Below, one piece after another: positions 49,602 to 59,195 of a stretch of DNA of 64,000 nucleotides. The stretch is from NCBI GenBank assembly GCA_023396415.1, contig JAEWWJ010000064.1, positions 1 to 64,000 on the forward strand, read 5' to 3'. This DNA is from Bacteroidota bacterium. Its GTDB lineage: Bacteria; Bacteroidota; Bacteroidia; Bacteroidales; F082. Below the pieces are notes generated by a model, which was not told the origin of the DNA, searched no databases, and saw only the letters and a list, made by a program, of their open reading frames with translations. Every line of letters starts with the position of its first letter. Within the stretch, counting starts at the first letter, position 1. Position numbers and translations under genes: made by a program.

Positions 49602-49630
49602 AAGCCTCCCCCACCGGAGGCTTTTGCTTT
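49602..49630 (+). terminator. Terminator of the tRNA-Phe gene
   Basis: AAGCCTCC (49602-49609) / GGAGGCTT (49616-49623) with a six-base loop, followed by TTGCTTTT. Located six bases after the tRNA. Confidence 0.8.
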
Positions 49631-49731
49631 TCGTACCTACCAGTTTGTGAAATCATTCCAATTACAACCGTTTGCAATGCGAAGTTGCAAAACAACAGTT
49701 CGTTGTCGTTGCCAAACAGGGTGAAGAAGCC

Positions 49732-49739
49732 TATCTTTG
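49732..49739 (+). promoter_or_regulatory. Candidate -7 element (TATCTTTG) of pfkA
   Basis: Exact TAnnTTTG match about 107 bases before the pfkA ATG, implying a leader of about 100 bases. The -33 position is GTTG-like, one mismatch from TTTG. The gap 49631-49845 holds nothing else recognised. Confidence 0.35.
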
Positions 49740-49845
49740 TAGTGGTGAAACTGTTTTGTTACAATACATCCTGCCTTTCAACAATGGATTTATTTTTATA
49801 AAACGTTTTGAATGAATATGTTAGAGATTTAATTTTATATCATAC

Positions 49846-50955
49846 ATGAAAAGATTATTAATTGTAACAGGTGGTGGCGATTGCCCCGGACTCAATGCCG
49901 TGATAAGGGCCATCGTAAAACGCGCTGCACAGGAAAAAGATTGGGAGGTTTTGGGCAGCATGCAGGCTTTTAATGGTGTGCTTTGGGAGCCCAGCGAAAT
50001 CAAATTGTTGACTCCTGAATTGGTGAAAGGGATTCATTTTCAAGGTGGTACAATACTCGAAACCACCAACAAAGGAGGCCCATTTGCTTGGCCGATAAAA
50101 AATGCCGATGGAACTTGGGGCGCTGCGGATCGCTCTGATGAAATGATCCGGAAAATCCAATATATGGGTATTGACGCTGTCATTAACATTGGTGGCGACG
50201 GATCGCAAAGAATTTCTCAGCTGCTCTTTGAAAAAGGCCTACCGGTGATTGGAGTGCCAAAAACGATTGACAACGATTTATCGTCCACCGATTCAACTTT
50301 CGGTTTTCAAACCGCTGTTGAGATTGCCACCGAGGCTGTAGATAAATTGGTGACCACTGCCGCAAGTCACAACCGTGTTTTTGTGGTTGAGGTCATGGGT
50401 CGTTATGCCGGATGGATTGCGCTAAACGCCGCTGTTGCAGGTGGTGCTGAGGTTTGCCTGATTCCCGAGTTTCCTTATGACATTAATATTGTGAAACAAA
50501 AACTTGAATCGCGTTTCTCGCGTGGCCGTGGATTTGCTGTTGTTGTGGTTTCCGAAGGAGCCAGTCCTAAAAATGGAACTATGGTTTTTGAGAAGAGTGA
50601 AGAGGTGGGTTATGAAAATATTAAATTAGGTGGCATTGGAAGACAACTCATCAAAGAATTAAAACAAGCCGGATTTGAACCAGATATGCGTGAAACCGTT
50701 TTGGGCCATCTTTTACGTGGAGGCGTGCCTATTGCCTATGATAGAGTGCTTTCAGCGCAGTTTGGTATCAAAGCATTTGAAATGGCTTTGAAAAAAGATT
50801 TCGGAAAAATGGTGTCTTATCGTCATCCTTACTTTGTTTCTGTTCCGCTGATGGATGCTATCGTCAAACCTAACTTCGTTACTTTGGACAACGCCTTGGT
50901 GAAAACCGCATTGGGTCTTGATATTTCACTTGGTATTGATATCAATAACCCATAA
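49846..50955 (+). CDS. pfkA: 6-phosphofructokinase
   Basis: 369 residues. N-terminal G-G-G-D-C-P-G-L-N-A; G-G-D-G-S-Q-R in the middle; V-P-K-T-I-D-N-D catalytic loop; M-G-R-Y-A-G-W-I substrate loop. At the two residues that separate ATP- from PPi-using enzymes (E. coli positions 104 and 124) it has Gly and Lys: Gly104 favours ATP, while Lys124 is typical of PPi-type lineages, a mixed pattern known from some ATP-using group III enzymes. It converts fructose-6-phosphate to the 1,6-bisphosphate in glycolysis. The next gene starts 12 bases after its stop. Confidence 0.9.
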   Translation: MKRLLIVTGGGDCPGLNAVIRAIVKRAAQEKDWEVLGSMQAFNGVLWEPSEIKLLTPELVKGIHFQGGTILETTNKGGPFAWPIKNADGTWGAADRSDEMIRKIQYMGIDAVINIGGDGSQRISQLLFEKGLPVIGVPKTIDNDLSSTDSTFGFQTAVEIATEAVDKLVTTAASHNRVFVVEVMGRYAGWIALNAAVAGGAEVCLIPEFPYDINIVKQKLESRFSRGRGFAVVVVSEGASPKNGTMVFEKSEEVGYENIKLGGIGRQLIKELKQAGFEPDMRETVLGHLLRGGVPIAYDRVLSAQFGIKAFEMALKKDFGKMVSYRHPYFVSVPLMDAIVKPNFVTLDNALVKTALGLDISLGIDINNP

Positions 50956-50967
50956 GCCTTGCAGGCC

Positions 50968-51693
50968 ATGAATATTAAAGTAGTGGCTACGGCGCAACAA
51001 GTTCAAAAAGAGTTTGTTATTAATAAAACTGTGGTGGTAATTGATGTGCTCAGGGCAACGTCGGTGATCACCACAGCTCTTTTTAATGGTGCCAAGGCAG
51101 TGGTTCCGGTGGCTTCCATTCCCGAAGCCGAATCCTTATTTTCACTCTATGAGCCCGGCACTGCCCTCAAAGGAGGCGAAAGAGGTGGTATCATCATTGA
51201 AGGGTTTCATCTTGGAAACTCTCCTTTTTCGTATCAACCCGAAACGATAGACGGAAAAACCATTATTTTAACCACCACCAACGGCACCTTGGCCATTCGT
51301 AACAGCAATGCAGCGAAGGAGTTATATGCGGTTTCGTTTTTGAATGTGGCAGTAGCGGCGCAGCAGATTATCCAATCGGCCAATGATCTTGTTATCGTGT
51401 GTGCCGGAACCAATGGCTTTTTCTCATTAGATGATGCCTTGTGTGCGGGTATGATCATCAATGAACTGATGCGGTTTGCTACCGTTGCGCCCGATGATTT
51501 GGGCCAAATGGCATTGTCTTTTTTCCGCGAGGGAGAACAAGATTTGCAGAAGAAACTTCAGCATTGTAAACATGTAAATTATCTTCAATCCATTGGTTTT
51601 GAAAAGGATGTAAGGTATTGTCTTCAAACCAATCTGGTAGCTGTGCTGCCTATCTTGTGTGAAGATGGAGGGCTTCGATTGGTAAGCGCTTAG
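50968..51693 (+). CDS. 2-phosphosulfolactate phosphatase family protein (ComB-like)
   Basis: 241 residues from the ATG at 50968 (a TTG at 50959 is also in frame). V-V-V-I-D-V-L-R-A-T-S-V-I at about 22-34 is the ComB active-site signature, and L-K-G-G-E-R-G-G and T-T-N-G-T-L-A-I are also conserved. In methanogens ComB makes sulfolactate for coenzyme M; Bacteroidota have no known coenzyme M, so the true substrate here is open. It lies 12 bases after pfkA and is probably cotranscribed. The stop is three bases from the convergent tadA stop. Confidence 0.8.
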   Translation: MNIKVVATAQQVQKEFVINKTVVVIDVLRATSVITTALFNGAKAVVPVASIPEAESLFSLYEPGTALKGGERGGIIIEGFHLGNSPFSYQPETIDGKTIILTTTNGTLAIRNSNAAKELYAVSFLNVAVAAQQIIQSANDLVIVCAGTNGFFSLDDALCAGMIINELMRFATVAPDDLGQMALSFFREGEQDLQKKLQHCKHVNYLQSIGFEKDVRYCLQTNLVAVLPILCEDGGLRLVSA

Positions 51694-51696
51694 ATT

Positions 51697-52140
51697 TCAA
51701 CGTCTTTTTTGAAAAAAATCCTTGAGCATCAACTCACTTTTTTCAGCTAACAATCCTTTTTGAATTTCGGTTTTAGGATGTAAAAGCTCCATTCCAAACC
51801 TGCTGAATCCTTTTTTAGGATCGTCGGCGGCCCACACCACTCTGCTAATGTGGCTGTGATAAAGTGCGCCTGCACACATCACACAAGGTTCGAGGCTGAT
51901 ATAAATGACACAATTTTCTAAATATTTACCTCCCAAATGTTGGGCTGCCGAGGTGATGGCTAGTATTTCGGCATGTGCGGTAACATCAGTGAGTTTTTCG
52001 GTGAGGTTGTGTGCACGGGCAACAATGGTTTGGTTGCAAACAACCACTGCACCAATGGGAACTTCCCCTTCAGAGGCAGCCTTGGCCGCCTCTTTTAGGG
52101 CTTCAATCATAAAAAACTCATCAGAAAGAGCTGTAATCAT
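51697..52140 (-). CDS. tadA: tRNA-specific adenosine deaminase TadA
   Basis: 147 residues. Zinc-deaminase motifs H-A-E (His56, Glu58) and P-C-V-M-C (Cys86, Cys89), with the TadA-type A-G-A-L-Y-H-S-H-I and K-G-F-S-R-F context. It converts A34 to inosine in tRNA-Arg. Guanine or cytosine deaminase is an alternative for the wider family, but the PCVMCAGAL signature favours TadA. It lies 18 bases downstream of the secreted propeller protein stop on the same strand. Confidence 0.88.
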   Translation of the reverse strand: MITALSDEFFMIEALKEAAKAASEGEVPIGAVVVCNQTIVARAHNLTEKLTDVTAHAEILAITSAAQHLGGKYLENCVIYISLEPCVMCAGALYHSHISRVVWAADDPKKGFSRFGMELLHPKTEIQKGLLAEKSELMLKDFFQKRR

Positions 52141-52158
52141 CAGTTGAATTTTTTGTGT

Positions 52159-54882
52159 TTATCGTTTCACCATTTTGGCAGAAATGCTGCGTTGGCCATC
52201 GGTAAAGTGCAAGAGATACGTGCCGGTTTTAAGTGAGCCGACCGACAGTATGGTTTTTCCATCAGCACCAATTTTGGCGTGCCCTGCAAGTACGGTGCTT
52301 CCATGCATTGACAGAATTTTATACTCCATTTCTTTGTCTGCTGTTGCCAGAAAGCGAACAGTTATATCGTTGATGGCCGGATGGGGCGAAATGCTGAGCA
52401 TTTGTTCGATTTCAGGCTCCTCAATTCCTGTGTAAATGTCTATATTCCAAGTAGCTGTAAACATTCCACGACCATGCGATGCTGCAATAACGGTGTTGTC
52501 GCTTTCGCGCAAACGCAGCATGTCAACTCGCACATTGCCCATGCCTTCGGCGGCCGGCTGCCAAAGGGTATTGCTTTCGTGTAAAGTGTTGGTAGTCCAG
52601 ATGCCGGTTTCGGTTGCAATCATGGCTTGTCCTGAATTTTGGGGATGGTAAAGGGCCCAGCGGATGGGCATATCGGGTAAGTTTCCTTCTTTTTCTTGCC
52701 AAGTTTGTCCGCCGTCCCATGTTTGCCATATTGACGAAACGCCATAGTTTGAAAAAGTTACCAAAAGTGAATCTTCTGAGCCTCCAATGGCAACTGACGA
52801 AATATTGGCAGTGGGGAAGGCCGTAGAGCCAATATCGCTTACAATGGGAAGGTCCTGAGCATTAACCACTTTGTATAATCTTCCTGATTGTGTTCCAACA
52901 AACAGATTGGTTGTTCCGGCAGGAGAGTGTTGCGAATAACCAACATATGAGAATGGAACATTGTTGGCTGTTCCAAGGTTGATTTCCGACAAGCCTGATT
53001 CGCTGCCTATACCGCTGATGCGGGTAAGGGTTCCGGGGTTGGAACCGGCAAAACTCACCGCGTTGGCATACAGTGTATTGCTGCGATAGTCATAGTCTGC
53101 AGGCGAAACAAAGGTGCCGTTTCCGGCATTAATGTAGTCGTAATAATTGTTGTTTTTAAAAATGTAATATGCGTTATAATACACCGATGTGATAAATAAA
53201 TTGGGTTCATTTTGGTCCCAAAAGCAAGCAGCACCATCACCACCGCTATACATATCATTGATGGTTAATGAGTTTGCTGTAAACTTTAAACTTCCATTGT
53301 CTTGAAGTCCGCCAACATATTGTTCGTTGCCCGCAATGGGATTGATGCCGCATGAGTAAAACTGAAGGGTGTTGAAATTTTGGTTGCGTTCAACAAAAGT
53401 TGGAATTGTGAGTTGGGCATTGTTGGACAAAAATACGCCACCATCGCTTGCAAACAGAGCCTGTTGCGGGTGATTGGGCCGGTATTGGATGTTGTGCTGA
53501 TCGGCATGAACGTATTCATCGCCACCACCATAGTACATCAGCGACCAGTCGGAAACTTTTGTCCAGTTTTGTCCGCCGTTACTGCTTTTCCAAAGATCGA
53601 GCCCTCCGGAAAACACCATACTGGGATTGGTGGGATCAACCTTCAACACAAAAGCGTGCCAGGCAAGGGTGCTCCAATCGGTAGAAGGGATGTTAATGGG
53701 CGACCAACTGGCTCCCGCATCGGTTGATTTGGCCATGTAACGCCCTCTGTAATAATTAAATCCATCATTATAACCGGCTGAAAATTGAGCATAAATGATA
53801 TTCGGATTTGATGGTGCGGAGGCTACCAAAGTACGGGCAGGAATTTTATAATAACTTTCGTTTTGGATCATGGTGTTGTAGCTAGTGTTGGCGGTCCAGC
53901 TTCCGGGCAGGCCACTATCCGACCACAAGATTACTGCGCCGCCTTTGAGGTCGAGGTTTTCCATGGTTCCAATAAAAATACGGTTGTTGGCAGTAATTTC
54001 AATTTGGGCCGGTGCATAAAACTTGCCATTTTGTCCCGGTATCTCCGGTAAAACCTGCTGCCATGTTTCACCTCCGTCGGTGGAGCGGTACAAGCCATCG
54101 GAAGGGGTACTTATGTGCGAAACACCCTGATAATCACCCGAAACAACGGCTGCATAAATCACACTTACACCGTTTTCATTGCGCACTTTTACGTCGGTTA
54201 CATAAGCAAAATCGGCGGTTGACGACAGCAACTCCCAGGTGAATCCACCATCGGTGCTTTTCATGATTCCCATTCCCAATCCTGTGGATTCGCGGTAGAT
54301 GACCCGTGCCGTTTGGGCTTCGCCGGTGCCGGCATAAAGTGTCATTGTATTGTTGGGGTCGTAGGCAAGCGAGCTGATGGCCATATTGGGCATAAAATCG
54401 CTGATGGATTCCCAGTCGGAGCTTAAGTTGGTGACATCGTAATTGTAAAACAAACCTCCGGTGATGCCGGCAGCAAATGCAGCTTTGTCCTGTATATCGT
54501 TGGGATCGAACATGATAGCGCGTGTTCGTCCGCCCATTTCGGCCCGTTGTCCTTGCCAACTAATGGTCAGGTTGCGGTTGCCGCGCTCAGCTTGCTGTTG
54601 GGTTTGCAGAAAAGCAGTGTATTGTCGCTTTAAAGGCACATATCCAAGATCGGGATCAAGGGTTTGAAAATAATTTTGAATGGCAGCCACATCAGGACGA
54701 TCGGCTTTTGGAATGTCTTTGAGCTTCACATCGGACTGCGGGATTTCTTTCATGGCTTGATGCAAAAATGCCTCATAAACAATACGTTGATCGTTTTTTG
54801 GTTGGTGCAGTACAAAGGTAATGGCTAAGGCTACAACGGTCGCGGGAAGCAATACCGGTAAGATTCTTTTACGTGACATCAT
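52159..54882 (-). CDS. Secreted sortilin-type beta-propeller protein with T9SS sorting domain
   Basis: 907 residues. N-terminal hydrophobic signal (I-L-P-V-L-L-P-A-T-V-V-A-L-A-I). The body carries repeated Asp-box motifs of BNR/VPS10 propellers: S-T-D-G-G-F-T-W, S-T-D-G-G-E-T-W, S-T-D-A-G-A-S-W, S-S-N-G-G-Q-N-W and T-W-D-G-G-Q-T-W. The last ~80 residues (starting near S-I-S-P-H-P-A-I-N-D, ending L-K-T-G-T-Y-L-L-H-F then a basic tail) are a type A T9SS C-terminal domain, so the protein is exported through the type IX system and anchored or released at the cell surface. Ligand or substrate unknown. Confidence 0.88.
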   Translation of the reverse strand: MMSRKRILPVLLPATVVALAITFVLHQPKNDQRIVYEAFLHQAMKEIPQSDVKLKDIPKADRPDVAAIQNYFQTLDPDLGYVPLKRQYTAFLQTQQQAERGNRNLTISWQGQRAEMGGRTRAIMFDPNDIQDKAAFAAGITGGLFYNYDVTNLSSDWESISDFMPNMAISSLAYDPNNTMTLYAGTGEAQTARVIYRESTGLGMGIMKSTDGGFTWELLSSTADFAYVTDVKVRNENGVSVIYAAVVSGDYQGVSHISTPSDGLYRSTDGGETWQQVLPEIPGQNGKFYAPAQIEITANNRIFIGTMENLDLKGGAVILWSDSGLPGSWTANTSYNTMIQNESYYKIPARTLVASAPSNPNIIYAQFSAGYNDGFNYYRGRYMAKSTDAGASWSPINIPSTDWSTLAWHAFVLKVDPTNPSMVFSGGLDLWKSSNGGQNWTKVSDWSLMYYGGGDEYVHADQHNIQYRPNHPQQALFASDGGVFLSNNAQLTIPTFVERNQNFNTLQFYSCGINPIAGNEQYVGGLQDNGSLKFTANSLTINDMYSGGDGAACFWDQNEPNLFITSVYYNAYYIFKNNNYYDYINAGNGTFVSPADYDYRSNTLYANAVSFAGSNPGTLTRISGIGSESGLSEINLGTANNVPFSYVGYSQHSPAGTTNLFVGTQSGRLYKVVNAQDLPIVSDIGSTAFPTANISSVAIGGSEDSLLVTFSNYGVSSIWQTWDGGQTWQEKEGNLPDMPIRWALYHPQNSGQAMIATETGIWTTNTLHESNTLWQPAAEGMGNVRVDMLRLRESDNTVIAASHGRGMFTATWNIDIYTGIEEPEIEQMLSISPHPAINDITVRFLATADKEMEYKILSMHGSTVLAGHAKIGADGKTILSVGSLKTGTYLLHFTDGQRSISAKMVKR

Positions 54883-54937
54883 TTCAGTTTTAGGAAAAGT
54901 TTCATTTGGTTTTATGGCGTAGTATCTAAATACTCAA

Positions 54938-57742
54938 TCAATGGGCTTCGAGCCAGTTTTCGCCAGTATTGACTTCTGTTTCCAATGCAACACTCAATTT
55001 AACGGCGTTTTGCATATAACCGGCAACAATTTTTTTCAAGTTTTCCAGCTCATCGCGATGGGCATCAAATACCAGTTCGTCATGCACTTGCAAAATCATT
55101 TTTGATTGCATATTATTCTTTTTCAAATGGTTATGAATTTGAATCATGGCAATTTTTATCATATCAGCCGAAGTTCCTTGAATGGGTGCATTGATGGCAT
55201 TTCGCTCAGCGAAACCGCGAACCACGCTGTTGGAAGCATTAATATCTCTCAACAATCGTCGGCGACCGAGCATTGTTTCTACAAATCCATTTTTTCGGGC
55301 TAGTTCAATTTGGTTGTTCATATAGGCTTTGATGCCAGGATATTCTCTAAAATAGCTGCTGATGATGTTGGCTGCTTCTCCACGAGAGATTCCCAGCCGT
55401 TCGGAAAGGCCAAAGGCGGAGATGCCGTATATTATTCCGAAGTTAACCATCTTGGCGTTGCGGCGCATCTCTTTGGTAACATTTTCTAATGCAACATCAT
55501 ACACTTTTGATGCCGTGGCAGTGTGGATATCGAGGCCTTGGTTAAAAGCTTCAATCATGGCAGTGTCGCCACTTAAATGGGCGATAATACGCAATTCGAC
55601 TTGAGAATAATCGGCGGCCAGAAGGATGTAATTTTTGTTTCTGGGAACGAAAGCTTTTCTGATTTCACGTCCGCGTTCGGTGCGAATGGGGATGTTTTGC
55701 AAGTTGGGATTGTTGGAGCTAAGGCGACCGGTGGCTGCAACAGCCTGATTGTAAGAGGTATGTATGCGCCCATCGCGGGGGTTCACCAAATCGGGAAGGG
55801 TGTCAACATAAGTTGATTTTAGTTTGGTGAGTGAACGGTAGTCAAGGATGAGTTGAACGATAGGGTGGACGTGAATCATTTTGCTCAACACCTCTTCGCC
55901 GGTAGGATATTGTCCTGTTTTGGTTTTTTTAGCGTTGGTGGTGAGTCCCATTTTTTCAAATAAAACTTCGCCAAGTTGTTTAGGTGAACCTATATTGAAG
56001 GTGCTTTCCGAAAGGCTATAAATTTCCTTTTCAACTTGATTTATTTCCAGCTCAAGCTCTTTCCCTATCTGATTAAGTATAACGTTATCAACACGTACAC
56101 CTTCAGCTTCCATGGCCGCCAAAACAGGAACGAGAGGCATTTCGATCTGATGAAAAAGATCATTCAGTTGCGATTTTATTAGAAGCGGCTCAAAAACTTG
56201 CTTTAGCTGCAAGGTGATATCGGCATCTTCAGCAGCGTATTCTTTTACCTCTTCAGGATCGGCATCACGCATGGTTCCTTGATTTTTCCCTTTTTTTCCG
56301 ATCAAGGTTTCAATGGAAACAGGAGAGTAATTCAGATAATTTTCGGCCAAAACATCCATGTTGTGGCGTTGGTCGGGTTCGATGAGGTAATGGGCAATCA
56401 TGGTGTCGAACAGCGGTCCTTTTACCTCAATGTCGTACCAGCGCAACACCGCGATGTCATACTTCAGGTTTTGCCCAATTTTTTCGATAGATTCATTATC
56501 AAAAAAAGGTTTAAATAACCGAAGCGTCTGTTGACATTCGTGATAGTTGTCGGGCAGATGTACGTACCAAGCATGGGCGGGTTTTACGGCAAAAGACATT
56601 CCCACCAGTTCGGCAGTGTGGGCATCAATAGCTGTGGTTTCTGTATCGAAACACACTGAAGAATAATTCATTAACTCTTGAACCAAGGCCTTTATTTCGC
56701 CTTCGCCCGAAACGCTGAGGTACTGGTGTGGTGTTTCGGACAGGGTTTTTTTACTTGTATTTTGGAAAGGATCGAGTCCATCAGCATCGAGTTGACTGAA
56801 AAGATCCATTGTTGTTCCAGCTTTGTTTTGCGGTGCAACATCTTGGCCTGCGGCGCGGCTGGCGTCGTCAAGCATCCTTTTGGCAAAGGTTCTGAATTCT
56901 AATTCATCGAAAATTATTTTCAACTTCTCCATATCGGGCGCCGAAACCTTTAATTTTTCGGGTTCAAAAGCAATGGGAACATCAGTGATAATGGTAGCCA
57001 ACTGCTTTGATTGAATGGCCGAGGCGGTATTGTTTTCGACGTTTTCTTTAAGTTTTCCCTTTAGATCGGTCGTATTTTGCAGCAAATTTTCAATTGAGCC
57101 ATATTCGGCAATGAGTTTGGCGGCCGTTTTTTCGCCCACTCCCGGCACACCGGGAATGTTATCGGAAGCATCGCCCATAAGGCCTAAAATGTCAATCAAT
57201 TGCTCGGGTCGCTCTATTCCATACCTTTCACAAATTTCGGGGATGCCCCAAATCACTGGGTCTTCGCCTGCACGGGCGGGCTTATACATGAAGATGTTTT
57301 CGCTTACCAGCTGTCCAAAATCTTTGTCGGGAGTCATCATATAAGTGATAAAACCTTCTTTTTCAGCGGCTTTCGCTAAGGTTCCGATCACATCGTCGGC
57401 CTCAAAACCATCTACCATCAGCAGCGGAATGTTGAAGGCTTTAACCAACTCAATAATGTGCGGAATGGCCGCGGAAAGGTCGTCGGGCATTTTTTCGCGA
57501 TTGGCTTTATAGGCGGCAAAATCAGTATGACGTTGGGTAGGTGATGCTGTGTCGAAAGCTACGCCAATGTGGGTTGGTTTTTCTTTTTTCAGCACCTCAT
57601 ATAAGGTGTTGGCAAATCCTAAGATGGCAGAGGTGTTAAAACCTTTTGAATTGATGCGCGGGTTTTTATTTAAGGCAAAAAAGGCCCTGTAAATCAATGC
57701 CATAGCATCGAGAAGGAAGAGTTTCGGTTGAGGTTCTGTCAT
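54938..57742 (-). CDS. polA: DNA polymerase I
   Basis: 934 residues with all three activities visible. 5'-3' exonuclease domain (1 to about 295; D-A-M-A-L-I-Y-R-A, G-F-E-A-D-D-V-I-G-T). 3'-5' exonuclease (about 345-530) with intact D-T-E-T-T, N-L-K-Y-D and Y-A-A-E-D motifs, so proofreading is expected. Polymerase domain with motif A D-Y-S-Q-V-E-L-R, motif B R-R-N-A-K-M-V-N-F-G-I-I-Y-G, and motif C V-H-D-E-L. Acts in repair and RNA-primer removal. Stands alone on the minus strand; the length is normal for the family. Confidence 0.97.
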   Translation of the reverse strand: MTEPQPKLFLLDAMALIYRAFFALNKNPRINSKGFNTSAILGFANTLYEVLKKEKPTHIGVAFDTASPTQRHTDFAAYKANREKMPDDLSAAIPHIIELVKAFNIPLLMVDGFEADDVIGTLAKAAEKEGFITYMMTPDKDFGQLVSENIFMYKPARAGEDPVIWGIPEICERYGIERPEQLIDILGLMGDASDNIPGVPGVGEKTAAKLIAEYGSIENLLQNTTDLKGKLKENVENNTASAIQSKQLATIITDVPIAFEPEKLKVSAPDMEKLKIIFDELEFRTFAKRMLDDASRAAGQDVAPQNKAGTTMDLFSQLDADGLDPFQNTSKKTLSETPHQYLSVSGEGEIKALVQELMNYSSVCFDTETTAIDAHTAELVGMSFAVKPAHAWYVHLPDNYHECQQTLRLFKPFFDNESIEKIGQNLKYDIAVLRWYDIEVKGPLFDTMIAHYLIEPDQRHNMDVLAENYLNYSPVSIETLIGKKGKNQGTMRDADPEEVKEYAAEDADITLQLKQVFEPLLIKSQLNDLFHQIEMPLVPVLAAMEAEGVRVDNVILNQIGKELELEINQVEKEIYSLSESTFNIGSPKQLGEVLFEKMGLTTNAKKTKTGQYPTGEEVLSKMIHVHPIVQLILDYRSLTKLKSTYVDTLPDLVNPRDGRIHTSYNQAVAATGRLSSNNPNLQNIPIRTERGREIRKAFVPRNKNYILLAADYSQVELRIIAHLSGDTAMIEAFNQGLDIHTATASKVYDVALENVTKEMRRNAKMVNFGIIYGISAFGLSERLGISRGEAANIISSYFREYPGIKAYMNNQIELARKNGFVETMLGRRRLLRDINASNSVVRGFAERNAINAPIQGTSADMIKIAMIQIHNHLKKNNMQSKMILQVHDELVFDAHRDELENLKKIVAGYMQNAVKLSVALETEVNTGENWLEAH

Positions 57743-57998
57743 AAGTTAAACGATTGAAAGGGTAAAAATACGGAAATGCTTTGGAGTGGAGCAAGCGAAT
57801 CCCCATAAACCATTTTTTGGAATGGATTTGTTGTGTTTTGGTGGTCAAGCAGCAAAAGCATAAAAAGTTGGTAGAGCGTTTGGGTTACAAGCAAAAAGCT
57901 TGGCTTAGTAAAACGTTGTTTAATAATGGATTGTGAAAAGCTGTCCTAATTTAGACGCATTTTAAATCAAAACAATCAATCTACATCAAAAACAAGAC

Positions 57999-58006
57999 TA
58001 TTTTTG
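57999..58006 (+). promoter_or_regulatory. Candidate -7 element (TATTTTTG) of the aminotransferase operon
   Basis: Exact TAnnTTTG match 31 bases upstream of the ATG at 58038; no -33 TTTG. The remaining part of 57743-58037 should also hold the polA promoter, which I could not place. Confidence 0.45.
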
Positions 58007-58037
58007 TGTAAAGCTACAACCAAAAATAGCCACTAAC

Positions 58038-59195
58038 ATGCCTTCATTTAACGGACATATTTTTTCAAAGCTGCCCAATGCCGGAACTTCCATTTTTGCT
58101 GTAATGTCGAAGATGGCCACCGATCATAAGGCCATTAACCTTTCGCAGGGCTTCCCTGATTTTCAAATTTCATCGGCTTTAATTTCAAAGGTGAATCACT
58201 ACATGAAAAAGGGGTTCAACCAATATGCACCTATGCCAGGAGTGCTTGAGCTGCGCCGCGCCATTGCTGCCAAAACGCAACAATCTTATGGTATAGCTTA
58301 CGATCCCGATGATGAAATTACCATCACTGCCGGAGCCACTCAAGCACTTTTTACGGCCATCAGCACCTTTATAAAAGACGAAGATGAAGCCATTATTTTT
58401 GAGCCTGCTTATGACAGCTACGGTCCGGCAGTGCGGTTAAACGGTGGCTTGGTTAAATACGTTGAACTTACAGCGCCTGCGTTTAAAGCCGATTGGAATG
58501 ATGTGAAAAGGCTGATTTCTAACCGCACCCGGATGATCATTGTCAACAGTCCGCACAATCCCACCGGCAGTTTGCTGACCGATGAAGATATGAAACAACT
58601 CGAAGCCATGACCCGAGGCACCGACATTATAGTGATTAGTGATGAGGTGTATGAACACATTATTTTTGATGGACACCAGCACCGAAGTGCCTGCACGTAT
58701 CCCGATCTTGCAAACCGTACTTTAATAATTGGTTCATTCGGCAAAACCTTTCATGCTACTGGATGGAAAACGGGTTTTGTGTTGGCACCGGCTGCACTAA
58801 CCGCCGAATTTAGAAAACTGCACCAGTTTGTAGTTTTCGCAACCAATACACCTATTCAATATGCCTTAGCCGATTATTTGGCCGATCCGGAACATTATAC
58901 ACAACTTGCAGCCTTTTACCAAGCCAAACGCGATTATCTTGCCAGTCGTCTCAGCGCTTCACGCTTTAAGTTGCTGCCTTGCTACGGCACTTATTTTCAG
59001 TTACTTCAATACGACGAAATATCTCAGGAATCCGAAATGGCTTTTGCCGAAAGATTGGTGAAAGAGTATGGCATTGCGTTGATTCCTTTGTCATCGTTTT
59101 ACCAGAAACAGAGCAATCAACAATTGTTACGCATTTGTTTTGCCAAGGAAGAGACTACACTTTCAAAAGCCGCTGATGTTTTATGCAAGATTTAA
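58038..59195 (+). CDS. PLP-dependent aminotransferase, methionine/kynurenine type
   Basis: 385 residues, fold-type I class I/II aminotransferase. Landmarks: I-N-L-S-Q-G-F-P-D-F near the N-terminus, N-S-P-H-N-P-T-G-S in the middle, and S-F-G-K-T-F-H-A-T-G-W-K (about 233-244), with the PLP lysine in S-F-G-K. This is the pattern of YbdL/methionine aminotransferase (and KAT-like) enzymes. It overlaps the omega-amidase gene by 13 bases; the pair (aminotransferase using glutamine, amidase removing the alpha-keto acid amide) matches the glutamine-transaminase/omega-amidase route used in methionine salvage. Confidence 0.88.
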   Translation: MPSFNGHIFSKLPNAGTSIFAVMSKMATDHKAINLSQGFPDFQISSALISKVNHYMKKGFNQYAPMPGVLELRRAIAAKTQQSYGIAYDPDDEITITAGATQALFTAISTFIKDEDEAIIFEPAYDSYGPAVRLNGGLVKYVELTAPAFKADWNDVKRLISNRTRMIIVNSPHNPTGSLLTDEDMKQLEAMTRGTDIIVISDEVYEHIIFDGHQHRSACTYPDLANRTLIIGSFGKTFHATGWKTGFVLAPAALTAEFRKLHQFVVFATNTPIQYALADYLADPEHYTQLAAFYQAKRDYLASRLSASRFKLLPCYGTYFQLLQYDEISQESEMAFAERLVKEYGIALIPLSSFYQKQSNQQLLRICFAKEETTLSKAADVLCKI

